Notes: generated from the letters alone by a model not told the origin. A stretch of 64,000 nt of DNA from Olleya sp. Bg11-27 (GCF_002831645.1 NZ_CP025117.1:751514-815513); one strand, 5' to 3'. Numbered from the stretch's first letter, positions 26,023 through 36,130 are shown. Program-made: numbers and translations.

Positions 26023-27501
26023 ATGATTAGTAAATTTTTAAGTCTAGAATGGAAATCTTTTATACGGTCTTCCAACTTTGGTAAAGGCCTAGCTATAAAA
26101 ATCTTGATGGGGTTTTTTGCTTTATATTTTATTGTTGTCTTTTTAGCGTTAGGATTTGGATTGTATCCAATATTAAAAAAAACATTCCCGAATCAAGATC
26201 CTTTTATTATCGTTAATACCTTTTTGTTTTTCTGGTTTTTAGGAGATTTAATGTTACGTTTCTTTTTACAAAAATTGCCAGTAATGAGTGTAAAGCCCTT
26301 ATTGACCATTCCAATAAAAAGAAGTACAGTAGTCCATTTTGTGTTAGGTAAGTCTGCCGTTTCATTTTTTAATTTTTTACCACTTTTTGCAATCGTACCG
26401 TTTAGTCTTGTTTTAATATTTAAAGAGTATGATACCTCCGTCGTTTTAACTTGGTTGGTTGCAATGCTATTATTGACATTAATTAATAATTTTTTAAATT
26501 TTATTATTGAAAGTTTTTCGGCTGAAACTGAATTGTCTTTTCTTCCAATAATACTTTTTTCAGGTGCATTATTTGGATTAAACTACTTTAATATTGTTGA
26601 TTTTTCTGGATTATTATCATATGCAATGTTGGCAATTACTGCTAATCCATTATTTTTATTAGTGCTACTCGCTATTCTTTTAGGTTTATATGTGTTTAAT
26701 CATAAAATACTAATCAAAAAATTATACTTAGATAATTCGCTTAAAACAAAAATAAAAGAGGTCACGACTTCAGACCTAGGTTGGACTAAACGTTTTGGGG
26801 ATAGCGCTCCTTTTATGCAGTTAGATTTAAAACTAATCTGGCGTAATAAACGTCCAAGATCTGCAGTGTTTATTTTGGTATTAGGATTATTATACGGCTT
26901 GTTTTTTTACCCTAATCCTGCGTATAATGATACGCCAATTATGTTTGGTTTTGTAGGCGTATTTGTGACAGGTATTTTCTTAATTAATTTTGGGCAATTT
27001 ATCCCGGCTTGGGATAGTGGGTATTATAAAATGCTTATGAGTCAAAATATCAAGTATGAGCAGTATTTAAAATCAAAATACACGTTAATGATGTTAAGTG
27101 TTATTATCATGTTTGTGTTAAGTATTCCTTATGTGTATTTTGGATGGAAAATCTTAGTCGCACATTTTGCAGCAGCCATTTATAATATAGGTGTTAATAC
27201 TTATGTGATTATGCTTGGAGGGTCTTTTAATCGAAAAAAAATAGATTTAAACCAACGGGCAGCTTTTAACTATCAAGGGACAGGAGCAGTGCAATGGATT
27301 ATCGGTATTCCGTTGTTATTAATTCCGCTGGCTATTTTTGGATCATTAACTTATTTTGTTGGTTTTTATGCTGGTATTTCTGCACTAATAGCTTTGGGGT
27401 TAATAGGTATTATATTTCATCAGAAAACAATGCGTTTTATAACCAAAAAGTACTTAGCCTCTAAATATGAGATGGTCAAAGCTTTTAATGAAGACAATTA
27501 A
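26023..27501 (+). CDS. ABC exporter permease (DUF5687-like)
   Basis: Start at ATG 26023 gives 492 residues beginning with an amphipathic segment (SKFLSLEWKSFIRS) and about twelve membrane helices, the layout of ABC-2-type exporter permeases. I recall the family as DUF5687, common in Bacteroidota. An upstream ATG at 25945 would overlap the previous gene and adds an unrelated 26 residues. The ATPase gene follows after 32 bases. The substrate is unknown; operons with PadR suggest drugs, peptides or membrane-active compounds. Confidence 0.8.
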   Translation: MISKFLSLEWKSFIRSSNFGKGLAIKILMGFFALYFIVVFLALGFGLYPILKKTFPNQDPFIIVNTFLFFWFLGDLMLRFFLQKLPVMSVKPLLTIPIKRSTVVHFVLGKSAVSFFNFLPLFAIVPFSLVLIFKEYDTSVVLTWLVAMLLLTLINNFLNFIIESFSAETELSFLPIILFSGALFGLNYFNIVDFSGLLSYAMLAITANPLFLLVLLAILLGLYVFNHKILIKKLYLDNSLKTKIKEVTTSDLGWTKRFGDSAPFMQLDLKLIWRNKRPRSAVFILVLGLLYGLFFYPNPAYNDTPIMFGFVGVFVTGIFLINFGQFIPAWDSGYYKMLMSQNIKYEQYLKSKYTLMMLSVIIMFVLSIPYVYFGWKILVAHFAAAIYNIGVNTYVIMLGGSFNRKKIDLNQRAAFNYQGTGAVQWIIGIPLLLIPLAIFGSLTYFVGFYAGISALIALGLIGIIFHQKTMRFITKKYLASKYEMVKAFNEDN

Positions 27502-27533
27502 TCAATTCAATTAACCTTTACAACTACTACATC

Positions 27534-28244
27534 ATGATAACAACAACAAATCTTTCAAAAAAATATAACGGAAAAGAAGTCTTAAATATTTCTAGTTTAG
27601 ATATTCCTAAAGGCCAAAGTTTTGGACTTGTGGGTAATAATGGAGCAGGTAAAACAACTTATTTCAGTTTACTTTTAGATTTAATAAAACCTACAACAGG
27701 AACTATTGATAATAATGGGGTTGTAGTCAACCAAAGTGAAGATTGGAAACCCTTTACGTCTTCATTTATTGATGAAAGTTTTTTAATTGGTTACTTAACG
27801 GCAGAAGAATATTTTTACTTTATAGGCGAACTACGTGGGCAGAATAAACAAGATGTTGATAATCTTGTGTCTCAGTTTGAGGATTTTTTTCATGGTGAAA
27901 TTCTAGGTCAGAAAAAATACCTACGCGATTTAAGTAAAGGAAATCAGAAAAAAGCAGGGATTGTTGCCGCACTTATCGGAAATCCAGAAGTGATCATTTT
28001 AGACGAACCTTTTGCAAATCTTGATCCAACTACACAAATTAGACTAAAAGAAATTATTAAAGATTTAGCTTTGACAAAAGGCGTTACGGTGTTAGTTTCT
28101 AGTCATGATTTAATGCATGTTACGGATGTCTGCGAACGTATTGTTGTTTTAGAAAAAGGACATGTCGTAAAAGATATCGAAACTAGCGAGGCAACTTTAA
28201 ATGAGTTGGAAGCTCACTTTTCAGGAACGGTAGACATGGCTTAA
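27534..28244 (+). CDS. ABC transporter ATP-binding protein
   Basis: A 236-residue ATPase with Walker A GNNGAGKTT near residue 34, signature LSKGNQKKAG near residue 135, Walker B VIILDEPFANLDP near residue 155 and the H-loop SSHDL. It would power the permease encoded just upstream, as a dimer at the cytoplasmic face of the membrane. It is the last gene of the PadR operon. No strong terminator hairpin follows within the next 120 bases. Confidence 0.9.
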   Translation: MITTTNLSKKYNGKEVLNISSLDIPKGQSFGLVGNNGAGKTTYFSLLLDLIKPTTGTIDNNGVVVNQSEDWKPFTSSFIDESFLIGYLTAEEYFYFIGELRGQNKQDVDNLVSQFEDFFHGEILGQKKYLRDLSKGNQKKAGIVAALIGNPEVIILDEPFANLDPTTQIRLKEIIKDLALTKGVTVLVSSHDLMHVTDVCERIVVLEKGHVVKDIETSEATLNELEAHFSGTVDMA

Positions 28245-28369
28245 AAAACAAGTTTAATCTCATTTTTTAGAAAAAAGTAAAAAAGATGCTTATTTTTACG
28301 GAGTTGACAGTATCTGTAAATACTATTTACTGCAATATTTAGTTATGTATTACACAAAATACAACCGCA

Positions 28370-30919
28370 TTGAAGATAGCATTTAAAATTTGTATAGTTT
28401 CTGGATTAACCTTAGCAACAATCACTAGTTGCTCAAGAAAAAAAAACAGTTTTATAAATCGTAATTTTCATGCAGTTACTGCAGAGTATAATGCTTTATT
28501 TAATGGGTACGAAGCCTTAAAACAAGGACAAAACAATTTAAATACCGGTTATAAAGACAACTATTGGGATATTTTACCAATAGAACGTATGCAAGTTAGT
28601 GACGAGATTGTATTACCTGGTCAATCTAAAAATGAAGACTTTACAAAAGCAGAAGAAAAAGCGGTAAAAGCCATCCAAAAACATGGGATGAATATTAAGG
28701 GTAAAGAGTATAATCCTCAAATTGATGAAGCGTATTTATTGTTAGGTGAGGCGAGGTATTTTGACCAACGTTTTGTACCAGCATTAGAAGCCTTTAATTA
28801 TATTCTTTATAAGTACCCAGCATCCGATAAAATAAACACAGCAAAGGTTTGGAGAGAAAAAACTAACATGCGTTTAGAAAATGACGAGTTGGCTATTGTA
28901 AATCTTAAACGTCTTATTAAACAAGAAGCGTTGGAAGGGCAAGAATTATCTGATGCAACCTCTATTTTAGCGCAGGCTTATATAAATACAAAATCTCTAG
29001 ATAGTGCTTTGATGCAAATTAAAATCGCATCAAAAGCAACTAAAAATAATGACGAAAAAGGACGCTTCAACTTTATAAAAGGGCAATTGTATAATGTCTT
29101 GACTTTTAAAGACAGTGCAAATTTGGCATTTGATGAGGTTATAGATTTAAACCGAAAAACACCGCGTCGTTATCTAATGGCCGCTCAGATAGAAAAAGCT
29201 AAAAACTTTGACTACGATACAGGTGATAAAATTGCGTTTTTAAAGCATCTGACTAAATTAGAAGAAAACAGAGAAAATCGTCCATACTTGGATAAAATCT
29301 ATCATCAAATAGGTGACTTCCATTTAGCAAATCAATCAGATTCCTTAGCGGTCGCTTATTACAATAAATCTTTAAGAGAAAAGTCTCAGGACAAAATTTT
29401 AGTTTCTAAAAACTATGAGACTTTAGGAGATTTCTATTTTGATAGAAACAACTATAAGTTTGCGGGTGCCTATTATGATAGTACAATGACCAATATGGTC
29501 GAAAATAGTAAACCTTTCCGAACACTTAAACGTAAACGCGAAAACTTAGATGATGTTATTTATTATGAAGGTTTAGCTGAAACGAATGATAGTATTCTTA
29601 AAATAGTTAAAATGCCGGAAGCAGCGCGTTTAGCCTATTTTACGGAATACACTAATACGCTTAAACAAAAATTAGAAGCAGAAAAAGAACGGTTAGAAAT
29701 TGAAGAACGTAAAAGCGAATTTGCAGTAACTAATAGTTTAATCGATAATGCTAATTCGCCAAGAGGCGGACTGCCAGGAGCGGGATCTACGTTCTATTTT
29801 TATAATCCTACGACAGTGGCTTATGGAAAGAATGAATTTTCGCGTATTTGGGGAGATCGTAAAAACGAAGATAATTGGAGGTGGTCATCTGCTAGATCAG
29901 GTGGTTTTTCGGAAGAACAATCTAATTTAGAATTAGCAATAGCAGATGGCGAAGAGAGCGAATTGTTAAGTCCGGACTATTATTTAGCTTTAATTCCTTC
30001 AGCAGAAAAAGAATTAGACAGTATTAAAAAAGAACGTAATTATGCATACTATCAATTGGGTTTGATTTATAAAGAAAAATTTAAAGAATATAAGCTGTCT
30101 AAAAGTAAGTTTTTAAACTTATTAGAAAGTGATCCAGAAGAAAAACTAATTCTACCTTCTAATTATAATTTGTATAAAATTTACGAGATATTAGGTTTAA
30201 ATGATGAGGCCCTAATTACCAAAAACAGTATTATTAGTAATTACCCAGAGTCAAGATATGCTGATATTTTATTACATCCCGAATTAGCAGCAACTAGAGA
30301 TGAAAATAGTCCAGAAAGTTTATATGAAGCCACTTATAAGTTATTAGAAACGCAAGATTTTCAGGAAGTCATTGTAAAATCTAAAGACTATATGACCTTT
30401 TTTGATGGAGACGCTATGGTGCCAAAATTTGCATTACTAAAAGCGACTGCTAATGGAAGGTTAAACGGGTACCAAGCATATATAGATGGTCTTAATGATG
30501 TTGCTCTAGCGTTTGCTAATACGCCGGAGGCTATTCAAGCAGAGACTATCGTAGGTAGTTTAAAATCGGTTAGTGATAAAACATTTAAACCGGATACAAC
30601 GTCTAGAAGCTTTAAAGTCGTGTTTGAGTTTAATACAAACGAAAAAGAAGCGCTTGCTGATTTTAGAAAAATATTAGACGAAGTAACACCAAAAGTGACC
30701 TATTATAATATGTCAACCTCTGTAGATGTTTTTAGTCCGGAGACGATATTTCTTGTAGTACATGGCTTAAGAAGCATACAAGGTGCAGAAGCTTTTTCGG
30801 ATATCTTAAAAGAAGAAGATAGACCTAAAATAAATAGACCTTATTTTGGAATATCGTCTGACAATTATAAGACGCTTCAAATACATAAAAATATAAACGA
30901 ATACTTAGCAAATAAATAA
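28370..30919 (+). CDS. sprE: gliding motility / type IX secretion lipoprotein SprE (PorW)
   Basis: SprE/PorW is an outer-membrane-associated lipoprotein of the type IX secretion system, needed for secretion of SprB-type adhesins and gliding. The 849-residue protein has a lipoprotein signal ending in ATITSC (Cys 21). Many TPR-like helical pairs run through most of the chain, with a glycine-rich FYFYNP stretch near residue 480. Start is TTG 28370, which keeps the complete signal peptide. Length is close to the F. johnsoniae protein (recalled). The stop overlaps the bactofilin ATG by one base, which ties motility, cytoskeleton and ATP synthase genes in one run. Confidence 0.88.
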   Translation: MKIAFKICIVSGLTLATITSCSRKKNSFINRNFHAVTAEYNALFNGYEALKQGQNNLNTGYKDNYWDILPIERMQVSDEIVLPGQSKNEDFTKAEEKAVKAIQKHGMNIKGKEYNPQIDEAYLLLGEARYFDQRFVPALEAFNYILYKYPASDKINTAKVWREKTNMRLENDELAIVNLKRLIKQEALEGQELSDATSILAQAYINTKSLDSALMQIKIASKATKNNDEKGRFNFIKGQLYNVLTFKDSANLAFDEVIDLNRKTPRRYLMAAQIEKAKNFDYDTGDKIAFLKHLTKLEENRENRPYLDKIYHQIGDFHLANQSDSLAVAYYNKSLREKSQDKILVSKNYETLGDFYFDRNNYKFAGAYYDSTMTNMVENSKPFRTLKRKRENLDDVIYYEGLAETNDSILKIVKMPEAARLAYFTEYTNTLKQKLEAEKERLEIEERKSEFAVTNSLIDNANSPRGGLPGAGSTFYFYNPTTVAYGKNEFSRIWGDRKNEDNWRWSSARSGGFSEEQSNLELAIADGEESELLSPDYYLALIPSAEKELDSIKKERNYAYYQLGLIYKEKFKEYKLSKSKFLNLLESDPEEKLILPSNYNLYKIYEILGLNDEALITKNSIISNYPESRYADILLHPELAATRDENSPESLYEATYKLLETQDFQEVIVKSKDYMTFFDGDAMVPKFALLKATANGRLNGYQAYIDGLNDVALAFANTPEAIQAETIVGSLKSVSDKTFKPDTTSRSFKVVFEFNTNEKEALADFRKILDEVTPKVTYYNMSTSVDVFSPETIFLVVHGLRSIQGAEAFSDILKEEDRPKINRPYFGISSDNYKTLQIHKNINEYLANK

Positions 30920-31317
30920 TGTCCCTTAAAATGAAAAATAAGAATCAAGATCAATTTTCTATTCAGAATATTATAGCAAAAGGCACTAAATTAGTAGGTG
31001 ATTTTTTTAGTGATGGTGACATCCGTGTCGACGGAGTAATAGAGGGTAATATAGAAACATCCGGTAAAGTCGTGGTCGGTAAAGATGGCGAAATAATTGG
31101 AAAATTAAAATGTAGTAATGCTTATTTTGAAGGTAAACTTTCGGGAACTATAGAGTTGTCTGAAACGCTAACTTTAAAATCTACAGCACATATTGAAGGG
31201 GAGGTAGTGACTCAAAAACTGGCAGTAGAGCCTGGAGCAACTTTTAATGTGTCTTGCGTTATGCAGACTCCTGTGAAAGATTTAAATAATGGCTCGAAAA
31301 CCCAAAAAACAGCATAA
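30919..31317 (+). CDS. bactofilin (polymer-forming cytoskeletal protein)
   Basis: A 132-residue bactofilin. A short disordered N-terminus precedes the right-handed beta-helix repeats rich in G and V (DIRVDGVIEGNIETSGKVVV, then KDGEIIGKLK and AYFEGKLSGTIEL), ending in a polar tail. Bactofilins form non-polar filaments without nucleotide and position envelope machinery. The first codon overlaps the sprE stop (TAATG), and its last 29 bases overlap the AtpZ gene in another frame, so it is translationally linked at both ends. Confidence 0.9.
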   Translation: MSLKMKNKNQDQFSIQNIIAKGTKLVGDFFSDGDIRVDGVIEGNIETSGKVVVGKDGEIIGKLKCSNAYFEGKLSGTIELSETLTLKSTAHIEGEVVTQKLAVEPGATFNVSCVMQTPVKDLNNGSKTQKTA

Positions 31318-31528
31318 TCCTTTTATAAGGTTTACTTCAATAGCTTTGCAAATGGGTTTAACCATTTGGTTAGGAAGTGTATTGGGGAATTGGTTAGATA
31401 ATATTTATGGTAATAGCAACCAATTTTATTTTAAAATAATAACCTTAATTGCTGTATTTATAGCCATGTATTCTGTTATCAAACAAGTTGTAAAAATCAC
31501 TAACGATCAAAATTCTAAAAATGAATAA
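31289..31528 (+). CDS. atpZ: AtpZ/AtpI family ATP synthase accessory protein
   Basis: A 79-residue protein with a basic N-terminus (ARKPKKQHNPF) and two membrane helices (residues 13-34 and 45-66), the usual layout of AtpZ/AtpI. These help assemble the c-ring or supply Mg/Ca near the synthase. The gene starts inside the bactofilin gene and overlaps the next gene by 8 bases. AtpZ versus AtpI cannot be settled by eye. Confidence 0.75.
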   Translation: MARKPKKQHNPFIRFTSIALQMGLTIWLGSVLGNWLDNIYGNSNQFYFKIITLIAVFIAMYSVIKQVVKITNDQNSKNE

Positions 31529-31892
31529 ACGTATTGTATACGTCGTGTCTTTTATCCTTGTGGTATTAGTCGTTGCTTATAGCATTCAAAACTATGTAAC
31601 ACAAGGAGATCTGCCTTATTCTTTACAAAAGTTGTATCTGTTCCATGGGGTAGCTGTATTAATTGTGTATCTAAGTATAGAGCTTGTTAATAGTAAACTT
31701 CCTAATCAGCTAGGATTTGCCTATTTAACCTTAATGTTTGTTAAAATTGGGGTCTTTATTTTGCTTTTTCAATCATCGATCTTTTCTGAGACAAATTTGA
31801 GTCTACCCGATCGTTTAGGTTTGGTGATCCCCTTTTTCTTATTTTTAATAATCGAAACAGCTTGTATCGCAAAATTATTAAAAGAGAAGTAA
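31521..31892 (+). CDS. four-helix membrane protein in the atp operon
   Basis: A 123-residue protein with four membrane helices and short loops, no catalytic motif. It lies between atpZ and atpB; related genomes have a protein of unknown function in this slot (DUF6168, recalled and unverified). Some bacteria have a second AtpI-like protein at this place. The gene starts 8 bases before the end of atpZ. A promoter for atpB follows in the 135-base gap. Confidence 0.7.
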   Translation: MNKRIVYVVSFILVVLVVAYSIQNYVTQGDLPYSLQKLYLFHGVAVLIVYLSIELVNSKLPNQLGFAYLTLMFVKIGVFILLFQSSIFSETNLSLPDRLGLVIPFFLFLIIETACIAKLLKEK

Positions 31893-31956
31893 GTGTTTGA
31901 ATGATAGTTTAATAGTGCTTAATTTGTCTGTGAGAAAAATCTAATTAAAAAAAGTG

Positions 31957-31986
31957 TTTACCTTTTTAAATTATTACTTACATTTG
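31957..31986 (+). promoter_or_regulatory. candidate promoter of the atpB-G genes
   Basis: TTT (31957-31959), 19 bases, then TACATTTG (31979-31986), a full match to the TAnnTTTG -7 box, 41 bases before the atpB start. It would allow atpB-G to be transcribed independently of sprE. Confidence 0.5.
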
Positions 31987-32027
31987 CACAAAATTTACAG
32001 ACCATAAATTTATTAGTTACAAAAAGT

Positions 32028-33140
32028 ATGATGTTGGCAAAAAAACCTTTCCATTTTATAGCAATATTAGTTCTGATGTTCGTTTCAGTCTCTTCTTATG
32101 GAGATGATACTAAACATGAACCAGGAAATCAAGTGAACACTGCTCACGAAATCAAGGAGTATATAAAGCATCACTTAAAAGATTCTCACGATTTTCATTT
32201 TTTCACTGATAATGAGTCTGGAACGCATTTTAGTTTTCCTCTGCCAGTCATTGTTTGGACTAAAGATGGGTTGAAAACATTTATGTCTTCAGCATTTCAC
32301 CATGATGATAGTGGAAGCGAAATTGTAACTAAAGGAGATACGCGTTTAGTAAAACTACACAGTAAAATATATGAGTTGGATGCAGGAGCTACAACATTAG
32401 CTTTTGATGAGAAACATCATCCTACAAATGCACATAAAGTTCTAGATTTTTCAATCACAAAATCTGTGGTTGGAATGTTGTTAACCGGCGTTTTAATGTT
32501 ATTAGCATTTAGCGCATTAGCAAGAGGGTATAAAAAAGGACATTCAGTACCAAAAGGAATTAGTAGGATATTAGAGCCTTTAGTAATCTATGTTAGAGAT
32601 GATATTGCAAAGCCAAATATTGGAGAGAAAAAATACCGTAAATTTATGGGGTTTTTGCTAACTGTCTTTTTCTTTATCTGGATCTTAAATTTATTAGGAT
32701 TAACACCAATAGGATTTAATGTGACAGGTCAGATTGCAGTAACAGCATGTTTAGCTATTTTTACAGCAGTGATATATTTATTTAGTGCAAGTAAAGATTT
32801 TTGGAAGCACACATTATGGATGCCAGGGGTACCTGTAATTTTACGTCCAATATTGGCAGTAATAGAGTTAGTAGGTTTTGTTTTAATTAAGCCTTTCTCT
32901 TTATTAGTGCGTTTATTTGCAAACATGACAGCAGGTCACTTTGTGGTAATGAGCTTGATAGCATTAATGATTACAATGAAAGAATCATTTGGAGCTGTTG
33001 GTTCAACAGGGATGTCTTTAGTGTTAGCATTATTTATCTCGGTTATTGAAATTTTAGTAGCCTTTTTACAAGCGTTTATTTTTACGATGTTATCATCGTT
33101 ATTTATAGGGATGGCAGTTGAAGAACATGATCATCATTAA
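32028..33140 (+). CDS. atpB: F0F1 ATP synthase subunit a
   Basis: Forms the proton half-channels against the c-ring. The 370-residue protein is the long Bacteroidota form: a signal-like N-terminus (FHFIAILVLMFVSVSSYG), about 120 soluble His/Asp-rich residues, then the membrane domain from about residue 145. The essential Arg is in LLVRLFANMTAGHF near residue 300. The gene starts at ATG 32028 and is followed 40 bases later by atpE. The His-rich periplasmic stretch (EHDHH end, and several HH pairs) is characteristic of this group. Confidence 0.95.
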   Translation: MMLAKKPFHFIAILVLMFVSVSSYGDDTKHEPGNQVNTAHEIKEYIKHHLKDSHDFHFFTDNESGTHFSFPLPVIVWTKDGLKTFMSSAFHHDDSGSEIVTKGDTRLVKLHSKIYELDAGATTLAFDEKHHPTNAHKVLDFSITKSVVGMLLTGVLMLLAFSALARGYKKGHSVPKGISRILEPLVIYVRDDIAKPNIGEKKYRKFMGFLLTVFFFIWILNLLGLTPIGFNVTGQIAVTACLAIFTAVIYLFSASKDFWKHTLWMPGVPVILRPILAVIELVGFVLIKPFSLLVRLFANMTAGHFVVMSLIALMITMKESFGAVGSTGMSLVLALFISVIEILVAFLQAFIFTMLSSLFIGMAVEEHDHH

Positions 33141-33168
33141 TAAGAATTTGTTTAATTAATATTTATAA

Positions 33169-33369
<201 letters not shown>

Positions 33370-33384
33370 TCCTAAAACAAAAAG

Positions 33385-33424
33385 AAACAGTGTTCTGCAA
33401 CGGTTGGTTGCAGAAACTGTTTTT
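33385..33424 (+). terminator. terminator-like hairpin between atpE and atpF
   Basis: Arms AAACAGTGTTCTGCAA and TTGCAGAAACTGTTT pair over 15 base pairs with one bulge around loop CGGTTGG and are followed by a T-run. It lies inside the operon, so it can only be a partial terminator or a 3'-end protecting structure that raises subunit c output. Confidence 0.65.
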
Positions 33425-33462
33425 AAATTAAACAAAAAAAGAATTATAGTAATCTATATAGT

Positions 33463-33963
33463 ATGGAAACTTTATTAAATGATTTTTCAGTAGGCTTATT
33501 TGTTATGCAAGCCGTTATCTTGATAATATTAATAGTATTAATGAGAAAATTTGCATGGAAACCTATTTTAGACGCTTTACAAACACGTGAAGATGGTATA
33601 CAAAATGCATTAGATTCTGCTGAAAACGCGAAGTTAGAAATGCAAAATCTTCAAGCAGATAACCAAAAGTTATTAACTGAGGCACGTGCGGAACGTGAAG
33701 CTATGCTTAAAGAAGCAAGAGATTTAAAAAACAAAATGATTGACGACGCTAAAGCGGAAGCTCAAGCTCAGGCAAACAATATGATTGTTCAGGCCCAAGC
33801 AGCTATCGAAAGCGAGAAGAAGTCAGCTATGGCAGAATTGAAAAATCACGTAGCAGGATTATCTTTAGAGATTGCAGAAAAAGTAGTACGTCAAGAATTA
33901 TCTAACAAAGACAAGCAATTAGAATTAGTTGAGTCGATGTTAAATGATGCTAAATTAAACTAG
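33463..33963 (+). CDS. atpF: F0F1 ATP synthase subunit b
   Basis: Peripheral stalk subunit of 166 residues. One N-terminal membrane helix (residues 10-28, LFVMQAVILIILIVLMRKF) is followed by a long Ala/Glu/Lys-rich coiled coil (residues 35-140) that reaches to F1. The helix is followed by FAWKPIL, typical for this subunit. Ends 7 bases before atpH. Confidence 0.95.
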   Translation: METLLNDFSVGLFVMQAVILIILIVLMRKFAWKPILDALQTREDGIQNALDSAENAKLEMQNLQADNQKLLTEARAEREAMLKEARDLKNKMIDDAKAEAQAQANNMIVQAQAAIESEKKSAMAELKNHVAGLSLEIAEKVVRQELSNKDKQLELVESMLNDAKLN

Positions 33964-33970
33964 TCAGATC

Positions 33971-34507
33971 ATGGCAGGAGAAAGAGCAGCAATACGTTAC
34001 GCAAAAGCAGTTTTAAGTTTAGCTACAGACAATAATACAGCTGAGGCTGTTAATACTGATATGGAGCTTATAAATAACACAGTGGCGCAAAGTAAAGACT
34101 TAAAGGATATGCTTTATAGTCCTGTAATTAGTGCAACTATTAAAAAATCTGCTTTATTAGAGATTTTTAAAGGTGTTAATCCAGCAACGGTTAATCTTGT
34201 AAATACTTTAATTACTAATAAACGTTTAGACTTACTACCTCAAGTGGCAGGAAAGTTTATAACTTTATACGAGCAACAAAAAGGGAGTCAAGTGGCAACC
34301 GTTACTACAGCAGTTCCTTTAACAGAAGCTTTAGAAGCTAAAGTTTTAGCTAAAGTAAAAGAGCTTACAGGTAAAGAAGCTGCAATTAAAAATATAGTAG
34401 ATGAGAGCATTTTAGGTGGTTTCATTTTAAGAGTTGGAGATACGCAATATAATGCAAGTATCGCCAATCAATTAAGCAAGTTAAAAAGAGAATTTACAAT
34501 AAACTAA
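33971..34507 (+). CDS. atpH: F0F1 ATP synthase subunit delta
   Basis: A 178-residue F1 subunit linking the stalk to alpha. The N-terminal helical domain begins AIRYAKAVLSLA and the C-terminal part contains VTTAVPLTEALEAKVLAKVK and the closing ILGGFILRVGDTQYNASI, both family landmarks. It starts 7 bases after atpF. A small GC-rich inverted element lies in the 42-base gap before atpA. Confidence 0.95.
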   Translation: MAGERAAIRYAKAVLSLATDNNTAEAVNTDMELINNTVAQSKDLKDMLYSPVISATIKKSALLEIFKGVNPATVNLVNTLITNKRLDLLPQVAGKFITLYEQQKGSQVATVTTAVPLTEALEAKVLAKVKELTGKEAAIKNIVDESILGGFILRVGDTQYNASIANQLSKLKREFTIN

Positions 34508-34513
34508 GACTTA

Positions 34514-34532
34514 CCCTGAGTTTGTCGAAGGG
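34514..34532 (+). repeat. REP-like element CCCTGAGTTTGTCGAAGGG
   Basis: A 19-base imperfect palindrome (CCCT..AGGG ends) in the short atpH-atpA gap. It is the only GC-rich patch in the gap. From memory, close variants of this sequence recur between genes of many bacteria; only this copy is visible here. Confidence 0.55.
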
Positions 34533-34549
34533 TCTAAATATCAATAAAG

Positions 34550-36130
34550 ATGGCAGAAGTAAAACCAGCTGAAGTATCAGCAATCTTAAAACAACAACTT
34601 TCAGGTTTTGAAGCTAGCGCTTCATTAGACGAAGTTGGAACAGTATTAACAGTAGGTGATGGTATTGTACGAGCTTACGGATTAGCTAACGCACAATATG
34701 GTGAGCTAGTAGAATTCGACGGTGGATTAGAAGGTATCGTACTTAACCTTGAAGAAGATAATGTAGGTATTGTACTTTTAGGAACTTCGGTAGGAGTTAG
34801 AGAAGGATCTACAGTAAAACGTACTAATCGTATCGCATCTGTTAAAGTAGGTGAAGGTATTGTTGGGCGTGTTGTAGATACATTAGGTAACCCAATTGAT
34901 GGTAAAGGACCGATCACTGGAACAACTTATGAGATGCCTCTAGAGCGTAAAGCTCCTGGAGTTATTTACAGAGAACCAGTAACAGAACCATTACAAACAG
35001 GAATTAAAGCAATTGATGCTATGATCCCAGTAGGTAGAGGACAACGTGAGTTAGTTATTGGTGATAGACAAACAGGTAAGACTGCAGTTTGTATTGATGC
35101 TATCTTAAATCAAAAAGAATTTTACGATGCAGGAGAACCTGTATATTGTATATATGTTGCCATTGGTCAAAAGGCCGCAACGGTAGCACTTATCGCTAAA
35201 ACATTAGAAGAAAAAGGCGCTTTAGCGTATACTACGATAGTAGCAGCTAACGCATCTGATCCTGCAGCGATGCAAGTATATGCACCATTCACAGGAGCAT
35301 CTATTGGAGAGTATTTTAGAGATACTGGTAGACCAGCTTTAATTGTATTTGATGATTTATCAAAACAAGCAGTTGCTTACCGTGAGGTATCTTTGTTATT
35401 ACGTCGTCCACCGGGACGTGAGGCGTATCCTGGAGATGTATTTTATTTACACTCAAGATTATTAGAGCGTTCTGCAAAAATCATTAATAATGATGCTATT
35501 GCAAAAGAGATGAATGATTTACCTGATTCGCTTAAGCCAATCGTAAAAGGTGGTGGTTCTCTTACAGCTTTACCAATTATTGAAACACAAGCAGGTGATG
35601 TTTCGGCATATATCCCAACTAACGTAATTTCTATTACTGATGGTCAAATTTTCTTAGATGGAGATTTATTTAACTCTGGTGTTCGTCCAGCAATTAACGT
35701 AGGTATTTCAGTATCTCGTGTTGGAGGTAACGCACAGATTAAATCAATGAAAAAAGTATCAGGTACTTTAAAGTTAGATCAAGCACAATATCGTGAGCTT
35801 GAAGCTTTTGCTAAGTTTGGTTCAGATTTAGATGCAGTTACTTTAAATGTAATTAATAAAGGAAAGCGTAATGTTGAGATTTTAAAACAAGCGCAAAATG
35901 ATCCCTTTAAAGTTGAAGATCAAGTGGCGATTATTTATGCTGGTTCTAAAAACTTATTAAGAGACGTACCTGTTGAAAAAGTTAAAGAATTTCAGCGTGA
36001 TTATTTAGAGTTTTTAAATGCAAAGCATAGAGGTGTTTTAGATAGTTTAAAAGCAGGTAAATTAACAGATGAAGTTACAGATGTATTAACAGTTGTAGCT
36101 AAGGAATTATCTGCTAAGTATAGAGCATAG
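34550..36130 (+). CDS. atpA: F0F1 ATP synthase subunit alpha
   Basis: Nucleotide-binding but non-catalytic F1 subunit of 526 residues. Walker A is [13 protein letters not shown] near residue 172, followed by [32 protein letters not shown] carries the Walker B region and [20 protein letters not shown] is the standard alpha signature. Length is normal. Beta (atpD) and epsilon (atpC) do not follow; in Bacteroidota they are usually elsewhere. Confidence 0.97.
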   Translation: MAEVKPAEVSAILKQQLSGFEASASLDEVGTVLTVGDGIVRAYGLANAQYGELVEFDGGLEGIVLNLEEDNVGIVLLGTSVGVREGSTVKRTNRIASVKVGEGIVGRVVDTLGNPIDGKGPITGTTYEMPLERKAPGVIYREPVTEPLQTGIKAIDAMIPVGRGQRELVIGDRQTGKTAVCIDAILNQKEFYDAGEPVYCIYVAIGQKAATVALIAKTLEEKGALAYTTIVAANASDPAAMQVYAPFTGASIGEYFRDTGRPALIVFDDLSKQAVAYREVSLLLRRPPGREAYPGDVFYLHSRLLERSAKIINNDAIAKEMNDLPDSLKPIVKGGGSLTALPIIETQAGDVSAYIPTNVISITDGQIFLDGDLFNSGVRPAINVGISVSRVGGNAQIKSMKKVSGTLKLDQAQYRELEAFAKFGSDLDAVTLNVINKGKRNVEILKQAQNDPFKVEDQVAIIYAGSKNLLRDVPVEKVKEFQRDYLEFLNAKHRGVLDSLKAGKLTDEVTDVLTVVAKELSAKYRA

